Positions 27,399-37,996 are shown, counted from the first letter of the stretch. The stretch is 64,000 bases of DNA from Alphaproteobacteria bacterium (GCA_018820275.1 JAHJOO010000050.1:1-64000); one strand, 5' to 3'. Program-made: numbers and translations. Notes: generated from the sequence alone by a model not told the origin.

Positions 27399-27564
27399 GG
27401 CGGGCCGCTGCGGCTCTCGTCGAAGGCGACATATCCTCGCGGCCTTAATTCACTCGAAGGGAGCTGTCCCTGTCTGGGCTCGAGGGCCCGGGCACACGGC
27501 GCCCACCTGGTCATCCAGGCTCGAGAGGATCAAACAGTCCTTCACGGCTCTCGCGGCGCCCGCC
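27399..27564 (+). ncRNA. ssrS: 6S RNA (SsrS)
   Basis: The 346-bp gap between zapA and fthC has no ORF and holds the 6S RNA expected at this position. GGCGGGC (27399-27405) pairs perfectly with GCCCGCC (27558-27564), with extra flanking pairs, as the closing stem. Near the 3' side, GCGCCCACCTGG-TCAT-CCAGG followed by CTCGAGAGGATCAAAC resembles the conserved 3' segment of alphaproteobacterial 6S RNAs as I recall them. A sigma-70 promoter is placed right for a start at 27399. Ends are estimated from pairing only. Known role: binding housekeeping RNA polymerase holoenzyme in stationary phase. Confidence 0.7.
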
Positions 27565-27651
27565 ACCCTCCCGCCCTGTCGGTTCGCCCGGGCCGCCTCG
27601 CGTGTCGGGGGCGCCTACCGCCCACGCCCGGCAAGGCGTAAGGGCTCTGAC

Positions 27652-28209
27652 GTGAGCCCGCTCCCCATCCCCAAGCGCGAACTGCGCGCCGCCATGCGGG
27701 CCGAGCGCAAGCGGCTGTCCGGGCTCGAGCCGTCCGCCGCCGCGCGCGTCGCCGCCCATGCGGGCGACCTGCCGCCCGGCGGACTGGTCGCCGTCTATCG
27801 CGCCGTCGGCTCCGAGCTGGACGCCGCGCCGCTGGCCGCCGCCCTGATCGCCGCCGGGCGCGAGCTGTGCCTGCCGGTCGTCGTCGAGGCCGACGCGCCC
27901 ATGATCTTCCGCCGCTGGGCCCCGGGAGAGCCGCTGGAGCCCGATCTGGTCGGCGTGGCCGCGCCGCTGCCCCTCGCCGAAACGGTCGAGCCCGACCTGA
28001 TTGTCACGCCCCTGCTGGCCTTCGACGCGCGCGGCTGGCGGCTGGGGCAGGGCGGGGGCCACTACGACCGCACCTTCGCCGCCGTCCCCGGCGCGACCCG
28101 CGTCGGCCTCGCCTACGCCGGACAGGAGGTCGCGGGGCTGGAGATCGAGCCGCACGACGTGCGCCTGCATGGCGTTCTGACCGAGGTCGGCTATAGGGCC
28201 TTCGCATGA
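27652..28209 (+). CDS. fthC: 5-formyltetrahydrofolate cyclo-ligase
   Basis: A 185-aa enzyme converting 5-formyl-THF to 5,10-methenyl-THF using ATP. GTG 27652 (VSPLPIPKRELRAAMRAERKRL) is chosen because the frame upstream runs through 6S RNA. The N-terminal KxxLR motif (PKRELRAAMRAERKRL), DLIVTPLLAFDARGWRLGQGGGHYDR (phosphate loop GQGGGHYDR) and a late GLEIEPHDVRLHGV segment are diagnostic. It sits immediately after 6S RNA, as in many proteobacteria where ssrS-fthC co-transcription is known. Confidence 0.93.
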   Translation: MSPLPIPKRELRAAMRAERKRLSGLEPSAAARVAAHAGDLPPGGLVAVYRAVGSELDAAPLAAALIAAGRELCLPVVVEADAPMIFRRWAPGEPLEPDLVGVAAPLPLAETVEPDLIVTPLLAFDARGWRLGQGGGHYDRTFAAVPGATRVGLAYAGQEVAGLEIEPHDVRLHGVLTEVGYRAFA

Positions 28210-28219
28210 GGCAGATGTC

Positions 28220-29044
28220 TTGAGACTGGCGTTTTTCGGCGACGTGGTGGGCAAGTCGGGCAGGGACGGGATCTCCGATCACCTGCCGGGGCTGAAGCGC
28301 GACCTGAAGCTCGACTTCGTGGTGGTCAATGCCGAGAACGCCGCCGGCGGCTTCGGCATCACCGAGCACACGGCCAATGAGCTGTTCATGGCCGGGGCGG
28401 AGTGTCTGACGCTGGGCAACCACAGCTGGGACCAGCGCGAGGCCCTGACCTATATCGTGCGCGAGCCGCGGCTGATCCGGCCGTTGAACTATCCGCGCCT
28501 GATGGACGCGCCGGGCGCCGGGGCCAATCTGTTCGAGACCCAATCCGGGCGGACCGTGCTGGTCATGAACGTGCTGGGCCGGATCCACATGGACCCGATG
28601 GACGACCCGTTCAGCGCCGTCGAGAAGGAGCTGGCCGCCTGTCCGCTGGGCATGGCCGCCGACGCGATCATCGTCGACATGCACTGCGAGGCCACCTCCG
28701 AGAAGATGGCCATGGGCCACTTCTGCGACGGCCGCGCCTCTTTGGTGGTCGGCACCCACACCCACGTGCCCACCGCCGACTGCCAGATCCTGCCCGGCGG
28801 CACGGCTTACCAGACCGACGCCGGCGGCTGCTGCGACTACGACAGCGTCATCGGCAACGAGAAGGAAGAGCCCCTGCGGCGCTTCACCACCCGCATCAGC
28901 GGCGGCCGCTACAGCCCGGCGTCGGGCCCGGCGACGGTGTGCGGAGTCTATGTGGAGACGGACGACCGGACGGGGTTGGCGACGCGGATCGAGCCGATCC
29001 GGGTCGGCGGGCGGCTGAAGCAGTCGGTGCCCATCGTCGCGTGA
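28220..29044 (+). CDS. YmdB-family (TIGR00282) metallophosphoesterase
   Basis: A 274-aa calcineurin-like phosphoesterase. A TTG at 28220 is the only start that gives the conserved N-terminus (RLAFFGDVVGKSGR). Metal ligands are seen in FFGDVVG, VNAENAAGG, LGNHSWD, DMHCEATSEK and VGTHTHVPT. Bacillus YmdB hydrolyses 2',3'-cyclic nucleotides and influences RNA turnover and multicellular behaviour; the proteobacterial substrate is unknown. It is 10 bp downstream of fthC, so it probably shares the ssrS-fthC transcript. Confidence 0.9.
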   Translation: MRLAFFGDVVGKSGRDGISDHLPGLKRDLKLDFVVVNAENAAGGFGITEHTANELFMAGAECLTLGNHSWDQREALTYIVREPRLIRPLNYPRLMDAPGAGANLFETQSGRTVLVMNVLGRIHMDPMDDPFSAVEKELAACPLGMAADAIIVDMHCEATSEKMAMGHFCDGRASLVVGTHTHVPTADCQILPGGTAYQTDAGGCCDYDSVIGNEKEEPLRRFTTRISGGRYSPASGPATVCGVYVETDDRTGLATRIEPIRVGGRLKQSVPIVA

Positions 29045-29048
29045 TCCT

Positions 29049-29259
29049 TGTCATCCCGGCCGCAGCCGCGCAGCGGCGGAGAGCCGGGACGGAGCTGAAC
29101 CCACAGCTTGCCGGCTCCGGGCGGCGCTTGCGCCGGACCGGAGCGCAACCAACCTGGGGCCGAACGTCGCCCGGCTCGCCGCTCATGCGACGTCCGGGCG
29201 GTCAAGGTGAACTGGCCTTTCACGTCCCGGCTCTCGCCTTCGGCTCGGCCGGGATGACA
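29049..29259. repeat. Inverted pair of TGTCATCCCGGCC repeats
   Basis: The left arm 29049-29090 (TGTCATCCCGGCC ... GAGAGCCGGGAC) matches the reverse complement of the right arm 29224-29259 (GTCCCGGCTCTCG ... GGCCGGGATGACA). Each arm contains its own internal palindrome. The 133 bp between have no ORF. It is a third repeat family distinct from the CCTTCTCCC elements. It lies between ymdB and hicB and ends 4 bp before the hicB stop, so it could terminate both convergent transcripts. Confidence 0.8.
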
Positions 29260-29263
29260 AGCT

Positions 29264-29416
29264 TTACGGGGATCGGTCGGCGAGAACGCGCAGCACCAGG
29301 GCCTCCGCCCTGGCCACGGCCTCGGCCTCGGTGTCGCCATAGGCCATGACGCCGGGCAGAGCCGGCGCCTCGGCGATCCAGCGTCCGCCCTCTTCGCGTT
29401 CGACCTCGATGCGCAT
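29264..29416 (-). CDS. Orphan HicB-family antitoxin-like protein
   Basis: A 50-aa protein starting at ATG 29416 and ending TAA at 29264. The sequence IEVEREEGGRWIAEAPALPG followed by VMAYGDTEAEAVARAEALVL is the HicB fold signature (Gly-rich turn, PALPG, GDT-EAEA helix). There is no DNA-binding tail and no hicA on either side, so this is a solitary HicB-like domain rather than a full toxin-antitoxin pair. Downstream sits the TGTCATCCCGG repeat pair. Function unknown. Confidence 0.8.
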   Translation of the reverse strand: MRIEVEREEGGRWIAEAPALPGVMAYGDTEAEAVARAEALVLRVLADRSP

Positions 29417-29503
29417 GGCGGAAGCATACACCGCGAGGCCGAATGCACCTAGCGGGGCGCTCCCGGCGGTGCGACGCGATCGCGCGTGGCGGCGGCCGGT
29501 GCC

Positions 29504-31072
29504 CTAACCCGCCACCACCCGCGCATCGCCCGACTGCACCACCATCGTCGCCCGCGTCGACAGGGTCCCGCCCTTCTCGGACACCTTGTCCAGCACCTTG
29601 AACTCGGTCCGCCAGGCCTCCGGCGTCACGTCGCAGACGACATAGCCGCGCTGGGCGTTGTTGAACTTCAGGAAGGGGTTGTCGGCGAGGTAGCGGCGGC
29701 CGTCGGCGCGCTGGTCCTGCCCGTCGCCCGACGAGCTGATCGAGGTGGTCACGAACTCGCTGGCGATCGGCGCGCCCGCCGGCTCGCGGCCGTTCAGATA
29801 CAGCTCGCCAGCATAGTTCTGGTGCTCGTCGCCGGTCAGGACGACGACGTTCTTCATGCGCCGGTCCTGGATCCGCTTCAGCAGGCGGTTGCGCGGGATG
29901 CGGTAGCCGGCCCAGGTGTCCAGGTTGAAGCCGAGGTCCGGTCCTTCCTTGCGGTCCAGATCCATCACCATGATCTGCTGCGCCAGCACGTTCCACTGCG
30001 CCCGCGACTGGTCCAGGCCGCGGTACAGCCACTGCTCCTGGGCCTCGCCCAGAACCTGGGCCTCCGACGCGTCGACCGCCGCGCAGGTGGCGGCCCAGGC
30101 GTCGTTGCAGGGCTGGTCGGTCCGGTACTGGCGCGTGTCCAGCAGGTGCAGGTCCATCAGCCCGCCCCACGCCGCCTTCCGGTACAGCTGCGTCGCCGCG
30201 CCCTTGGGGAAGGCCGAGCGGCGCATCGGCATGTGCTCGTAGAAGGCCTGCATCGCCGCCTGCCGGCGCAGCATGAAGACCGCCGGATCGGTGCCGTCCT
30301 GATCCAGGGCGTCGACCCAGTTGTTGTCGATCTCGTGGTCGTCCCAGGTGCAGTACCACGCGGTCGAGGCGTGCGAGGACTGCAGGTCCGGGTCCAGCTT
30401 GTACTGGGCGTAGCGGCGGCGGTAGTCGTCCAGCGAGTAGATCTCCCCGCCGAAATGCTGGCGCGGGTTCTCGATGGTCCCGCCCGAGCCCGTGTAGGTC
30501 CGGTTGCCGCGGCCTTCGTAGATGTAGTCGCCGTAGCAGTAGATGAAGTCGAGCTGCTCCTCCGCCGCCTTGCGGTGGGCGGTGTAGAAGCCCTGCTCAT
30601 AGGCCTGGCAGCCGACCACGCCGAAGCGCGCGCGGGCCACAGATGCCCCGGCCGCCGGCGCGGTCACGGCGCGGCCGTAGGGTGTGCGTTCGCGGCCCGA
30701 CGAGAAGCGATAGAAATACTCGCGGCCGGGCTGCAGCCCCTCGACCTCGACGTGGACCGCGTGGGCCAGTTCGGGGCGGGCGACGGCCTCGCCGGACTTC
30801 ACGATCGTGCCGAAGCCGCGGTCGGACGCGACCTCCCACTTCACCGGCACCGGGGCCGAGGGCATGCCGTGGCCGATCTCCAGCGGTTTGGGGGCGAGGC
30901 GCGTCCAGATGACGAAGCCGTCCGGCGTCGGGTCGCCCGCGGCGATGCCCAGCTGGAACGGATAGTCCGCCCACACCGGATCGGCCAGGGCGCCGCGCGC
31001 CAGCCCCGACGCGGCCACGCCGCCTCCCAGCGCCAGGATCAGCGAACGACGCGAGGGGACGGGCAGGTGCAT
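29504..31072 (-). CDS. phoD: Alkaline phosphatase D (PhoD-like phosphodiesterase), Tat-exported
   Basis: A 522-aa calcium/iron-dependent phosphatase. The N-terminus has a twin-arginine signal (PSRRSLILALGGGVAASGLA). A fibronectin-like N-domain (about 30-135; GDPTPDGFVIWTRL) is followed by the metallophosphatase core: VVGCQAYEQG, YCYGDYIYEG, TWDDHEIDNNW, and LTGDEHQNYAGE, all PhoD metal ligand motifs. The role is scavenging phosphate from phosphodiesters in the periplasm or outside. It sits with the P450 gene on the same strand but with about 50 bp between. No Pho box was identified. Confidence 0.92.
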   Translation of the reverse strand: MHLPVPSRRSLILALGGGVAASGLARGALADPVWADYPFQLGIAAGDPTPDGFVIWTRLAPKPLEIGHGMPSAPVPVKWEVASDRGFGTIVKSGEAVARPELAHAVHVEVEGLQPGREYFYRFSSGRERTPYGRAVTAPAAGASVARARFGVVGCQAYEQGFYTAHRKAAEEQLDFIYCYGDYIYEGRGNRTYTGSGGTIENPRQHFGGEIYSLDDYRRRYAQYKLDPDLQSSHASTAWYCTWDDHEIDNNWVDALDQDGTDPAVFMLRRQAAMQAFYEHMPMRRSAFPKGAATQLYRKAAWGGLMDLHLLDTRQYRTDQPCNDAWAATCAAVDASEAQVLGEAQEQWLYRGLDQSRAQWNVLAQQIMVMDLDRKEGPDLGFNLDTWAGYRIPRNRLLKRIQDRRMKNVVVLTGDEHQNYAGELYLNGREPAGAPIASEFVTTSISSSGDGQDQRADGRRYLADNPFLKFNNAQRGYVVCDVTPEAWRTEFKVLDKVSEKGGTLSTRATMVVQSGDARVVAG

Positions 31073-31125
31073 GGGACGATCTCCGGATTCCGTCCCGGAT
31101 TACCGGCCGATCGTGACGGTTCTGT

Positions 31126-32502
31126 CTAGACCCGCGCGCGCAGACGCAGACGGATGGGCCGGGCGCTGCGCAGGGTGATCTGATGCACCGGGCGCGGCTC
31201 TGCGGCGGTGACGGGCTCCACCTCGGCCGCCTTCAGGATGGTGGCCAGGGCGATCATCGCCTCGTTCAGCGCAAAGGCGGCGCCGATGCACACGCGCGGC
31301 CCGGCGCTGAAGGGGATGTAGGTCCAGCGGTCGATTGCCTTGCGCCGCTCCGGCAGGAAGCGCTCGGGCCGGAACTCGTCGGGGGCCTCCCACAGGCTCT
31401 CGTGGCGGTGCAGCACCCAGGGCGAGATCAGCACGGTCGCCCCGGCCTTGATCGCCTGTCCGCCGACCACGTCCGGGCCCAGCGCGCGCCGCGCCAGCGT
31501 CGGTGCCGGCGGGAACAGGCGCATCGCCTCCTCGATCACCGCGCGCGTCCACGGCAGGCGCTCGGCCCAGTCGGGCGCGGCGGGGTCGAAGGCGTCGGCC
31601 TCGGCGCGCAGGCGGGCGGCCACGTCCGGCGTCCGGCTGATCAGGTGCAGGGCCCACCCCAGGGTCCGCGCCGAGGTCTCGTGCCCCGCCAGAATGAAGG
31701 TCAGGACGTTGGAGGCCACCTCGTGATCCGACAGGCCCCCTTCGCCGTCCTCGTCGCGCGCGTTCAGCAGGGCGGTCAGCAGGTCGTCGGCGACGGCCTC
31801 GCCCGCCTCGACCTGGGCCCGGCGACGCGCCACCAGCGCCGACACCCGCGTCTCGAAGAAGCGGCCGGCGCCCGCGCCCGTGATCCGGCCCAGCCGGGGC
31901 ACCCAGTCCGGTGCCGCCAGCACGTCCAGCGTGTCGATCCGCGCGGCCAGCGACAGGTAGGAGTTCAGCGCCTTCTCGAAGCCCGCCGCGTCTCCGTCCA
32001 GCTGGTCCGAGAACAGCGTGGCCGACAGGATGTCGAAGGTCAGGCCCGACATCTCGGTGTCGAGGTTCAGCACCCGCGGGCCCAGGTCCAGCCGCCAGCC
32101 GTCGACGCGACGGCGCGCGCTGTCGACCATGCGGCCGGTCATGGTCGCCGTGCGCGCCGGGGTGAACAACGGGGCCAGGATGCGCCGCACGCGACGCCAG
32201 GCCTCGCCCTCTGTCAGCAGCAGGCCGTCGGCCAGCATCGGCCCCAGCACCCGACGTTGCAGGGCACCCTTCTCGTAATTGGCCGCATTGCCCGACAGGA
32301 CGTGCCGCACGCCCTCGGGATGACTGACCACCAGGATCTCACCCAGGGCGGAATCGCCGTGCAGCTGCGGCTCGCGGAAATGCCGCTCCGACCACATGCC
32401 CAGCGGATCGCGCCAGCTGACCCACAGAAACGGGATCAGGCCCAGAGGCCGGGTGCGCCGGGCGGGGGTCCAGGGGCGGAACGTCGGGGAGCCGTCGGCC
32501 AT
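31126..32502 (-). CDS. Cytochrome P450
   Basis: A 458-aa soluble P450. The heme-binding motif FSAGPRVCIGAAF places the thiolate ligand at about Cys405. The I-helix has LTFILAGHETSARTLGW, and the K-helix E-x-x-R is EAMRLFPP. Similar in plan to CYP102/CYP4-like long-chain monooxygenases (ETSARTL and PFSAGPR forms), with no fused reductase, so it needs separate ferredoxin and reductase, which are not in the window. Substrate cannot be assigned; fatty acids or terpenoids are possible. The next upstream gene (DUF305) is 44 bp away. Confidence 0.92.
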   Translation of the reverse strand: MADGSPTFRPWTPARRTRPLGLIPFLWVSWRDPLGMWSERHFREPQLHGDSALGEILVVSHPEGVRHVLSGNAANYEKGALQRRVLGPMLADGLLLTEGEAWRRVRRILAPLFTPARTATMTGRMVDSARRRVDGWRLDLGPRVLNLDTEMSGLTFDILSATLFSDQLDGDAAGFEKALNSYLSLAARIDTLDVLAAPDWVPRLGRITGAGAGRFFETRVSALVARRRAQVEAGEAVADDLLTALLNARDEDGEGGLSDHEVASNVLTFILAGHETSARTLGWALHLISRTPDVAARLRAEADAFDPAAPDWAERLPWTRAVIEEAMRLFPPAPTLARRALGPDVVGGQAIKAGATVLISPWVLHRHESLWEAPDEFRPERFLPERRKAIDRWTYIPFSAGPRVCIGAAFALNEAMIALATILKAAEVEPVTAAEPRPVHQITLRSARPIRLRLRARV

Positions 32503-32546
32503 GACCGGACTCTAGGCCCGTCGCGTGACGGCGGTAAGGGGCCGCG

Positions 32547-32971
32547 TCAGTTCGCCGCCGCCGGCTTCCACGCCCGCATCTCGGCGATTTCGCGCGTCTG
32601 CGTGTCCACGACCGCCTGCGCCATGCGGCGGATTTCCGGGTCGGTCGACTGCGCCAGCGCCACCTGCGCCATCTCCAGCGCGCCCTCGTGGTGGGCAATC
32701 ATCTTGGCGATGTAGGCCTCGTCCACGGTGTCGCCGGACGCGGCGGCCATCTTCGTGTGCATCGACGTCTCGGAGGCGGCGAAGGCGGCGTTCCCCGCGC
32801 CCGTCGCGGCGGCGTGACCGACCGGGTGCGCGGGTCCCGAGACCTCTCCATCCTTCACCGTGGCGGCGTGGCGCTCGGCCGAGGCGTCGCGCATGGCCTG
32901 TTCGACCGGATCGCCGCCGCCCTCGCACGCGGCCAGCAGCAGGAGGGGGATGGCGATCAGGGCGGCGCGCA

Positions 32972-32972
<1 letters not shown>
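32547..32972 (-). CDS. DUF305 lipoprotein
   Basis: A 141-aa protein with a lipobox (LLLLAACEGG) and a DUF305 region: MHTKMAAASGDTVDEAYIAKM, then MIAHHEGALEMAQVAL with the family His-His pair, and EIRRMAQAVVDTQTREIAEM. DUF305 proteins are four-helix, ferritin-like folds sometimes linked with copper handling. Its ATG overlaps the purL stop (ATGA), so it is translated from the purL transcript, an odd partner for a purine gene. Confidence 0.87.
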
Positions 32973-35188
<2,216 letters not shown>

Positions 35189-35221
35189 GGGCGGGCCTTC
35201 TAGCCCGCGTCGCCCCGTCTG

Positions 35222-36031
35222 TCAGCCGTGCGCCGCGTCGGTGCGTTCGACGCCGCGCTTCAGCCCCATGGCCAGGATCACCGCGCCGACCAGCACCACC
35301 CCGGCCGCGCCCAGCGCGCTGAACGCCAGCAGCGGATTGCGTTCCTGTTCGGCCACGAAGACCGCGACCAGGCCCCAGGCGATCGGCAGCGGATAGGCCA
35401 GGGTGCGGGTCCGCTCCGTCACCCACAGTCCCAGCAGGGCCACTCCGCCCACGGCCAGCAGCGACCACAGCACGGGCGGCGTCCCGGCCGGCAGGTCGCC
35501 GTTGCCGGTCAGCACCGTCAGCAGGTTCACCGGCGAGGCCACCGTCAGCCATCCCGCCAGCGCCGCCAGCGGCCAGACCACGGTCATCCGGTCCCGCTCG
35601 AACCGGCCCAGGCTCCGGATCAGCGCCGCGTTGCGCAGCAGCGGGACCAGCAGCACGATCAGGGATCCGAAGATCAGGACGATGGTCGCCAGCTCCACGT
35701 CGGCCGCGGCCGCCACCGCCCACCAGCCGATGCCCAGCAGGGCCGCCACCGACGGCCAGCCCATGCGCCGGATCAGATCGCTCTCGCCCGTCTGGGGCAG
35801 CACCTGCCGGATAGCGTAGACCAGCAGGCCGAGAAAGATCAGCCCCCAGATCGAGAAGGCATAGCTGGCGACGCGCAGGTTCTCGTCGGAATCCCGCGAG
35901 AACTCGGCCGGGCTCTGACCCCAGCCGGCGGCGTTGATCCCGTAGTTGATCATGATGGCGAACAGGGTCGCCGCCAGCACGACCAGTCGGCGCGTCTTCT
36001 GGGCGGCGGTGGGACGGACGATGGAGGACAT
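35222..36031 (-). CDS. Multi-pass membrane protein, TspO/MBR-related
   Basis: A 269-aa integral membrane protein with about seven or eight hydrophobic helices. The start ATG 36031 (MSSIVRPTAAQKTRR) is chosen because the 40 residues upstream are not hydrophobic and overlap the divergent promoter region. The YAFSIWGLIFLGLLVYAI segment resembles the WxPP-type helix region of long TspO/tryptophan-rich sensory relatives, but the similarity is partial. Tentative role: small-molecule binding membrane protein. It is 33 bp upstream of purL on the same strand. Confidence 0.6.
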   Translation of the reverse strand: MSSIVRPTAAQKTRRLVVLAATLFAIMINYGINAAGWGQSPAEFSRDSDENLRVASYAFSIWGLIFLGLLVYAIRQVLPQTGESDLIRRMGWPSVAALLGIGWWAVAAAADVELATIVLIFGSLIVLLVPLLRNAALIRSLGRFERDRMTVVWPLAALAGWLTVASPVNLLTVLTGNGDLPAGTPPVLWSLLAVGGVALLGLWVTERTRTLAYPLPIAWGLVAVFVAEQERNPLLAFSALGAAGVVLVGAVILAMGLKRGVERTDAAHG

Positions 36032-36107
36032 GCACGGCTCCGCTTCAGGCTTGGCCACAGATACGCGCGGGAGCGTACGCGGGTTCAGATTTGTTTGCGG
36101 TGACGCT

Positions 36108-36132
36108 GGAACGCGGGCGATTCGCCGCGGTT
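36108..36132 (+). promoter_or_regulatory. Possible EcfG/sigma-T-like stress promoter
   Basis: GGAAC (36108-36112) and CGGTT (36128-36132) are separated by 15 bp, close to the general-stress sigma consensus GGAAC-N16/17-CGTT of alphaproteobacteria. It lies about 50 bp upstream of the small acidic protein gene. The -10 is imperfect and the spacing short. Confidence 0.3.
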
Positions 36133-36182
36133 CTCGCCTCGACGCCCGCAACTCCCCGACGGGCGAAATGAGGAAGAAAATT

Positions 36183-36527
36183 ATGGCTCAGGAACTGAAC
36201 ACCGACGTCGACCCGTCGCGCACCGCCCCCGAAGGCCAACTGGCCGGCCAGGGTCCGGATGCGGAAATGCAGACCCCGACCGGCGACTCGCCGGAAGGCT
36301 TCGAGACCGACGAGGTCTCCGCCACCCGCGGCCGCGAACAGGGCCTCGGCATGGGCGAGCGCGAACTGCAGGCCCAGCGCGATCCGGGTGCCGACATGTC
36401 GGCCGGCGAGGGCGAGGTCGAGACCGACGAGGCCGACGAAGATCAGGACGAGGTCGAGGCGCTGGACGGCAATCTGGCCGTTCAGGGCGAAGACGAACGG
36501 ACCGAAGAGACCGGCTCCGGCGTCTGA
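36183..36527 (+). CDS. Small acidic, disordered hypothetical protein
   Basis: A 114-aa protein, very rich in Glu, Asp, Gly and Pro (e.g. GEVETDEADEDQDEVEALDG), lacking hydrophobic core, signal peptide or known domain. The start ATG 36183 has a good RBS (GAGGAAG). A perfect terminator follows. High acidity and disorder, together with a possible general-stress promoter, recall small hydrophilin-like stress proteins, but this is inference. It is a real gene by RBS, length and terminator. Confidence 0.75.
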   Translation: MAQELNTDVDPSRTAPEGQLAGQGPDAEMQTPTGDSPEGFETDEVSATRGREQGLGMGERELQAQRDPGADMSAGEGEVETDEADEDQDEVEALDGNLAVQGEDERTEETGSGV

Positions 36528-36541
36528 CGCCGAGGAAAGGG

Positions 36542-36565
36542 CCCGGACCGCCTCAGCGGTCCGGG
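36542..36565 (+). terminator. Terminator of the acidic protein gene
   Basis: CCCGGACCGC (36542-36551) and GCGGTCCGGG (36556-36565) form a perfect 10-bp stem with a CTCA loop, followed by TTCTCTT on the plus strand. It overlaps the last codons of the convergent lipoprotein gene. Confidence 0.8.
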
Positions 36566-37200
36566 TTCTCTTCCGTGTCGACGTCGTTGACCGTGACCCG
36601 CACGTCTCCGTCATAGGCGAAGACGCGCGTGGCGTGCCGCTCCTGCCCGGTGGTCCAGTTGCTGGCCCCGTAGCCGGTGTAGACCACGGTGGTGTTGGTA
36701 CCGACGTTGATGGCGCTTTCCGTCCGGCCCACGCGCGACGGGTCCGTCGACACGATCACGAAGGCGTCTCCGGGGCGCGGCCGGAACTGCACCGAATAGA
36801 CCGGTCCCCGGTTGAACCAGTCGGACTCCACGAAGGTCCGGGTTTCGCGGCCCTCGGCGTCCAGCACGGTCACGCGGGGCGAGAAGATCCGGTCATAACC
36901 CAGCGTCCCGCCCACGATCAGGGTCTTGTCGTCCAGATCGGCCGGCAGGGCGTACACGACGTAGGGGCCGGAACCGCCCTCCTGAGCCAGGCAGGGCGAC
37001 CCCTCGCCCAGCGGCGTCGTGACGACATGGACCGCCGTCTCCTTCTTCGGCGTCAGACTGACCGTCCGGCCAAGGTCGGGCGCGGCGTCGCAGTCGGCCC
37101 GGTCCCACGCCAGCAGAGGCGGGGGCGGGGGCTCGACGGTGGTGACGCAGCCCGCCAGCAGCGGCGTCAGGGCGAGCGGGAGCAGGGCGCGCATATGCAT
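36553..37200 (-). CDS. Hypothetical lipoprotein
   Basis: A 215-aa exported lipoprotein with lipobox LTPLLAGC near residue 17. ATG 37200 overlaps the stop of the upstream gene (ATGA); an in-frame ATG two codons later is also possible. The beta-rich mature domain (GPYVVYALPADLDDKTLIVGG, IFSPRVTVLDAEGRETRTF) faintly resembles MalM-type sugar-regulated lipoproteins, but I would not assign that. Its partner at 37200-37901 is also a lipoprotein, so the pair may act together in the envelope. Confidence 0.72.
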   Translation of the reverse strand: MHMRALLPLALTPLLAGCVTTVEPPPPPLLAWDRADCDAAPDLGRTVSLTPKKETAVHVVTTPLGEGSPCLAQEGGSGPYVVYALPADLDDKTLIVGGTLGYDRIFSPRVTVLDAEGRETRTFVESDWFNRGPVYSVQFRPRPGDAFVIVSTDPSRVGRTESAINVGTNTTVVYTGYGASNWTTGQERHATRVFAYDGDVRVTVNDVDTEENPDR

Positions 37201-37901
37201 CACCGCAGCAACTGCGCCGAGGTCTCGGCGACCCGGACCATGGCGTCCTCGATACCGGCCGCGAGACGGGTCGGATCCTCAAGCAGGGCGCTGCGGTTGT
37301 TGAAGAAGAACTCCGGGTTCGGCGGGATGGTGATCACCCCCTCCACGACGTTCAGCGGATTGTAGACGATCTGGTTTTCCATCAGCAGGGTGCCGTCGGA
37401 GACGCGGACCAGCTTCACCTTGGCCCAGACGTAGGGACGGAACGGCTGACCGGCGCCGGGCGACATGTAGCCGTACTCCACGACCGCGACGTCCAGATAG
37501 GCGTCCACGCCTTCGGGAGCCCCCGAGTGGCTGGGCAGCCAGTCGCGCTTGGCGCGCGCCGCACCCGGCAGGAGGGCGACGTTGTATCCTTCCTGTCCGA
37601 TCTCCCGGATCAGCAGGGTCTCCAGCTGGCCTTCAGCGTCGAAGGCCACGCCTTGCAGCGCCTCGTTCACGGCACCCTGGCGCTCCGATTGGATCCCGGC
37701 GTCGACGAGGGCCCCGATCAGCCCGAAATTCGACCCCACTGAAGCGACTTCATAGGCGATCGCCTTTTCCGGCAGGGCGTCGTCCATGATCACGATGCGA
37801 TCGACCTGCGCGGTGGCGCGGTCATAGGGCGTGGCGACGTACGGATCGGCGCACGCGCTCAGGCACAGGGCCCCGACTAGGCCCAGCAGCTTCAATTTCA
37901 T
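37200..37901 (-). CDS. Hypothetical lipoprotein
   Basis: A 233-aa protein with lipobox GALCLSAC (about residue 17). The mature part has a mixed alpha/beta core (IGALVDAGIQSERQGAVNEAL, YLDVAVVEYGYMSPGAG, VKLVRVSDGTLLMENQIVYN). The DGTLLxxN pattern and Gly-rich N-terminal helix are reminiscent of envelope lipoproteins that assemble into oligomers, but no named family is recognised. It is first of a two-gene lipoprotein operon, 95 bp downstream of purQ's stop. Confidence 0.72.
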   Translation of the reverse strand: MKLKLLGLVGALCLSACADPYVATPYDRATAQVDRIVIMDDALPEKAIAYEVASVGSNFGLIGALVDAGIQSERQGAVNEALQGVAFDAEGQLETLLIREIGQEGYNVALLPGAARAKRDWLPSHSGAPEGVDAYLDVAVVEYGYMSPGAGQPFRPYVWAKVKLVRVSDGTLLMENQIVYNPLNVVEGVITIPPNPEFFFNNRSALLEDPTRLAAGIEDAMVRVAETSAQLLR

Positions 37902-37996
37902 TGGTTACTCCCCCAGAACAACCCGGAGATGGGAACAACGCCCGCTTGTCCCTGTCAATCAGCGGTTTCCCGCCGCGTAGAGTCACGCCCCGCGCG

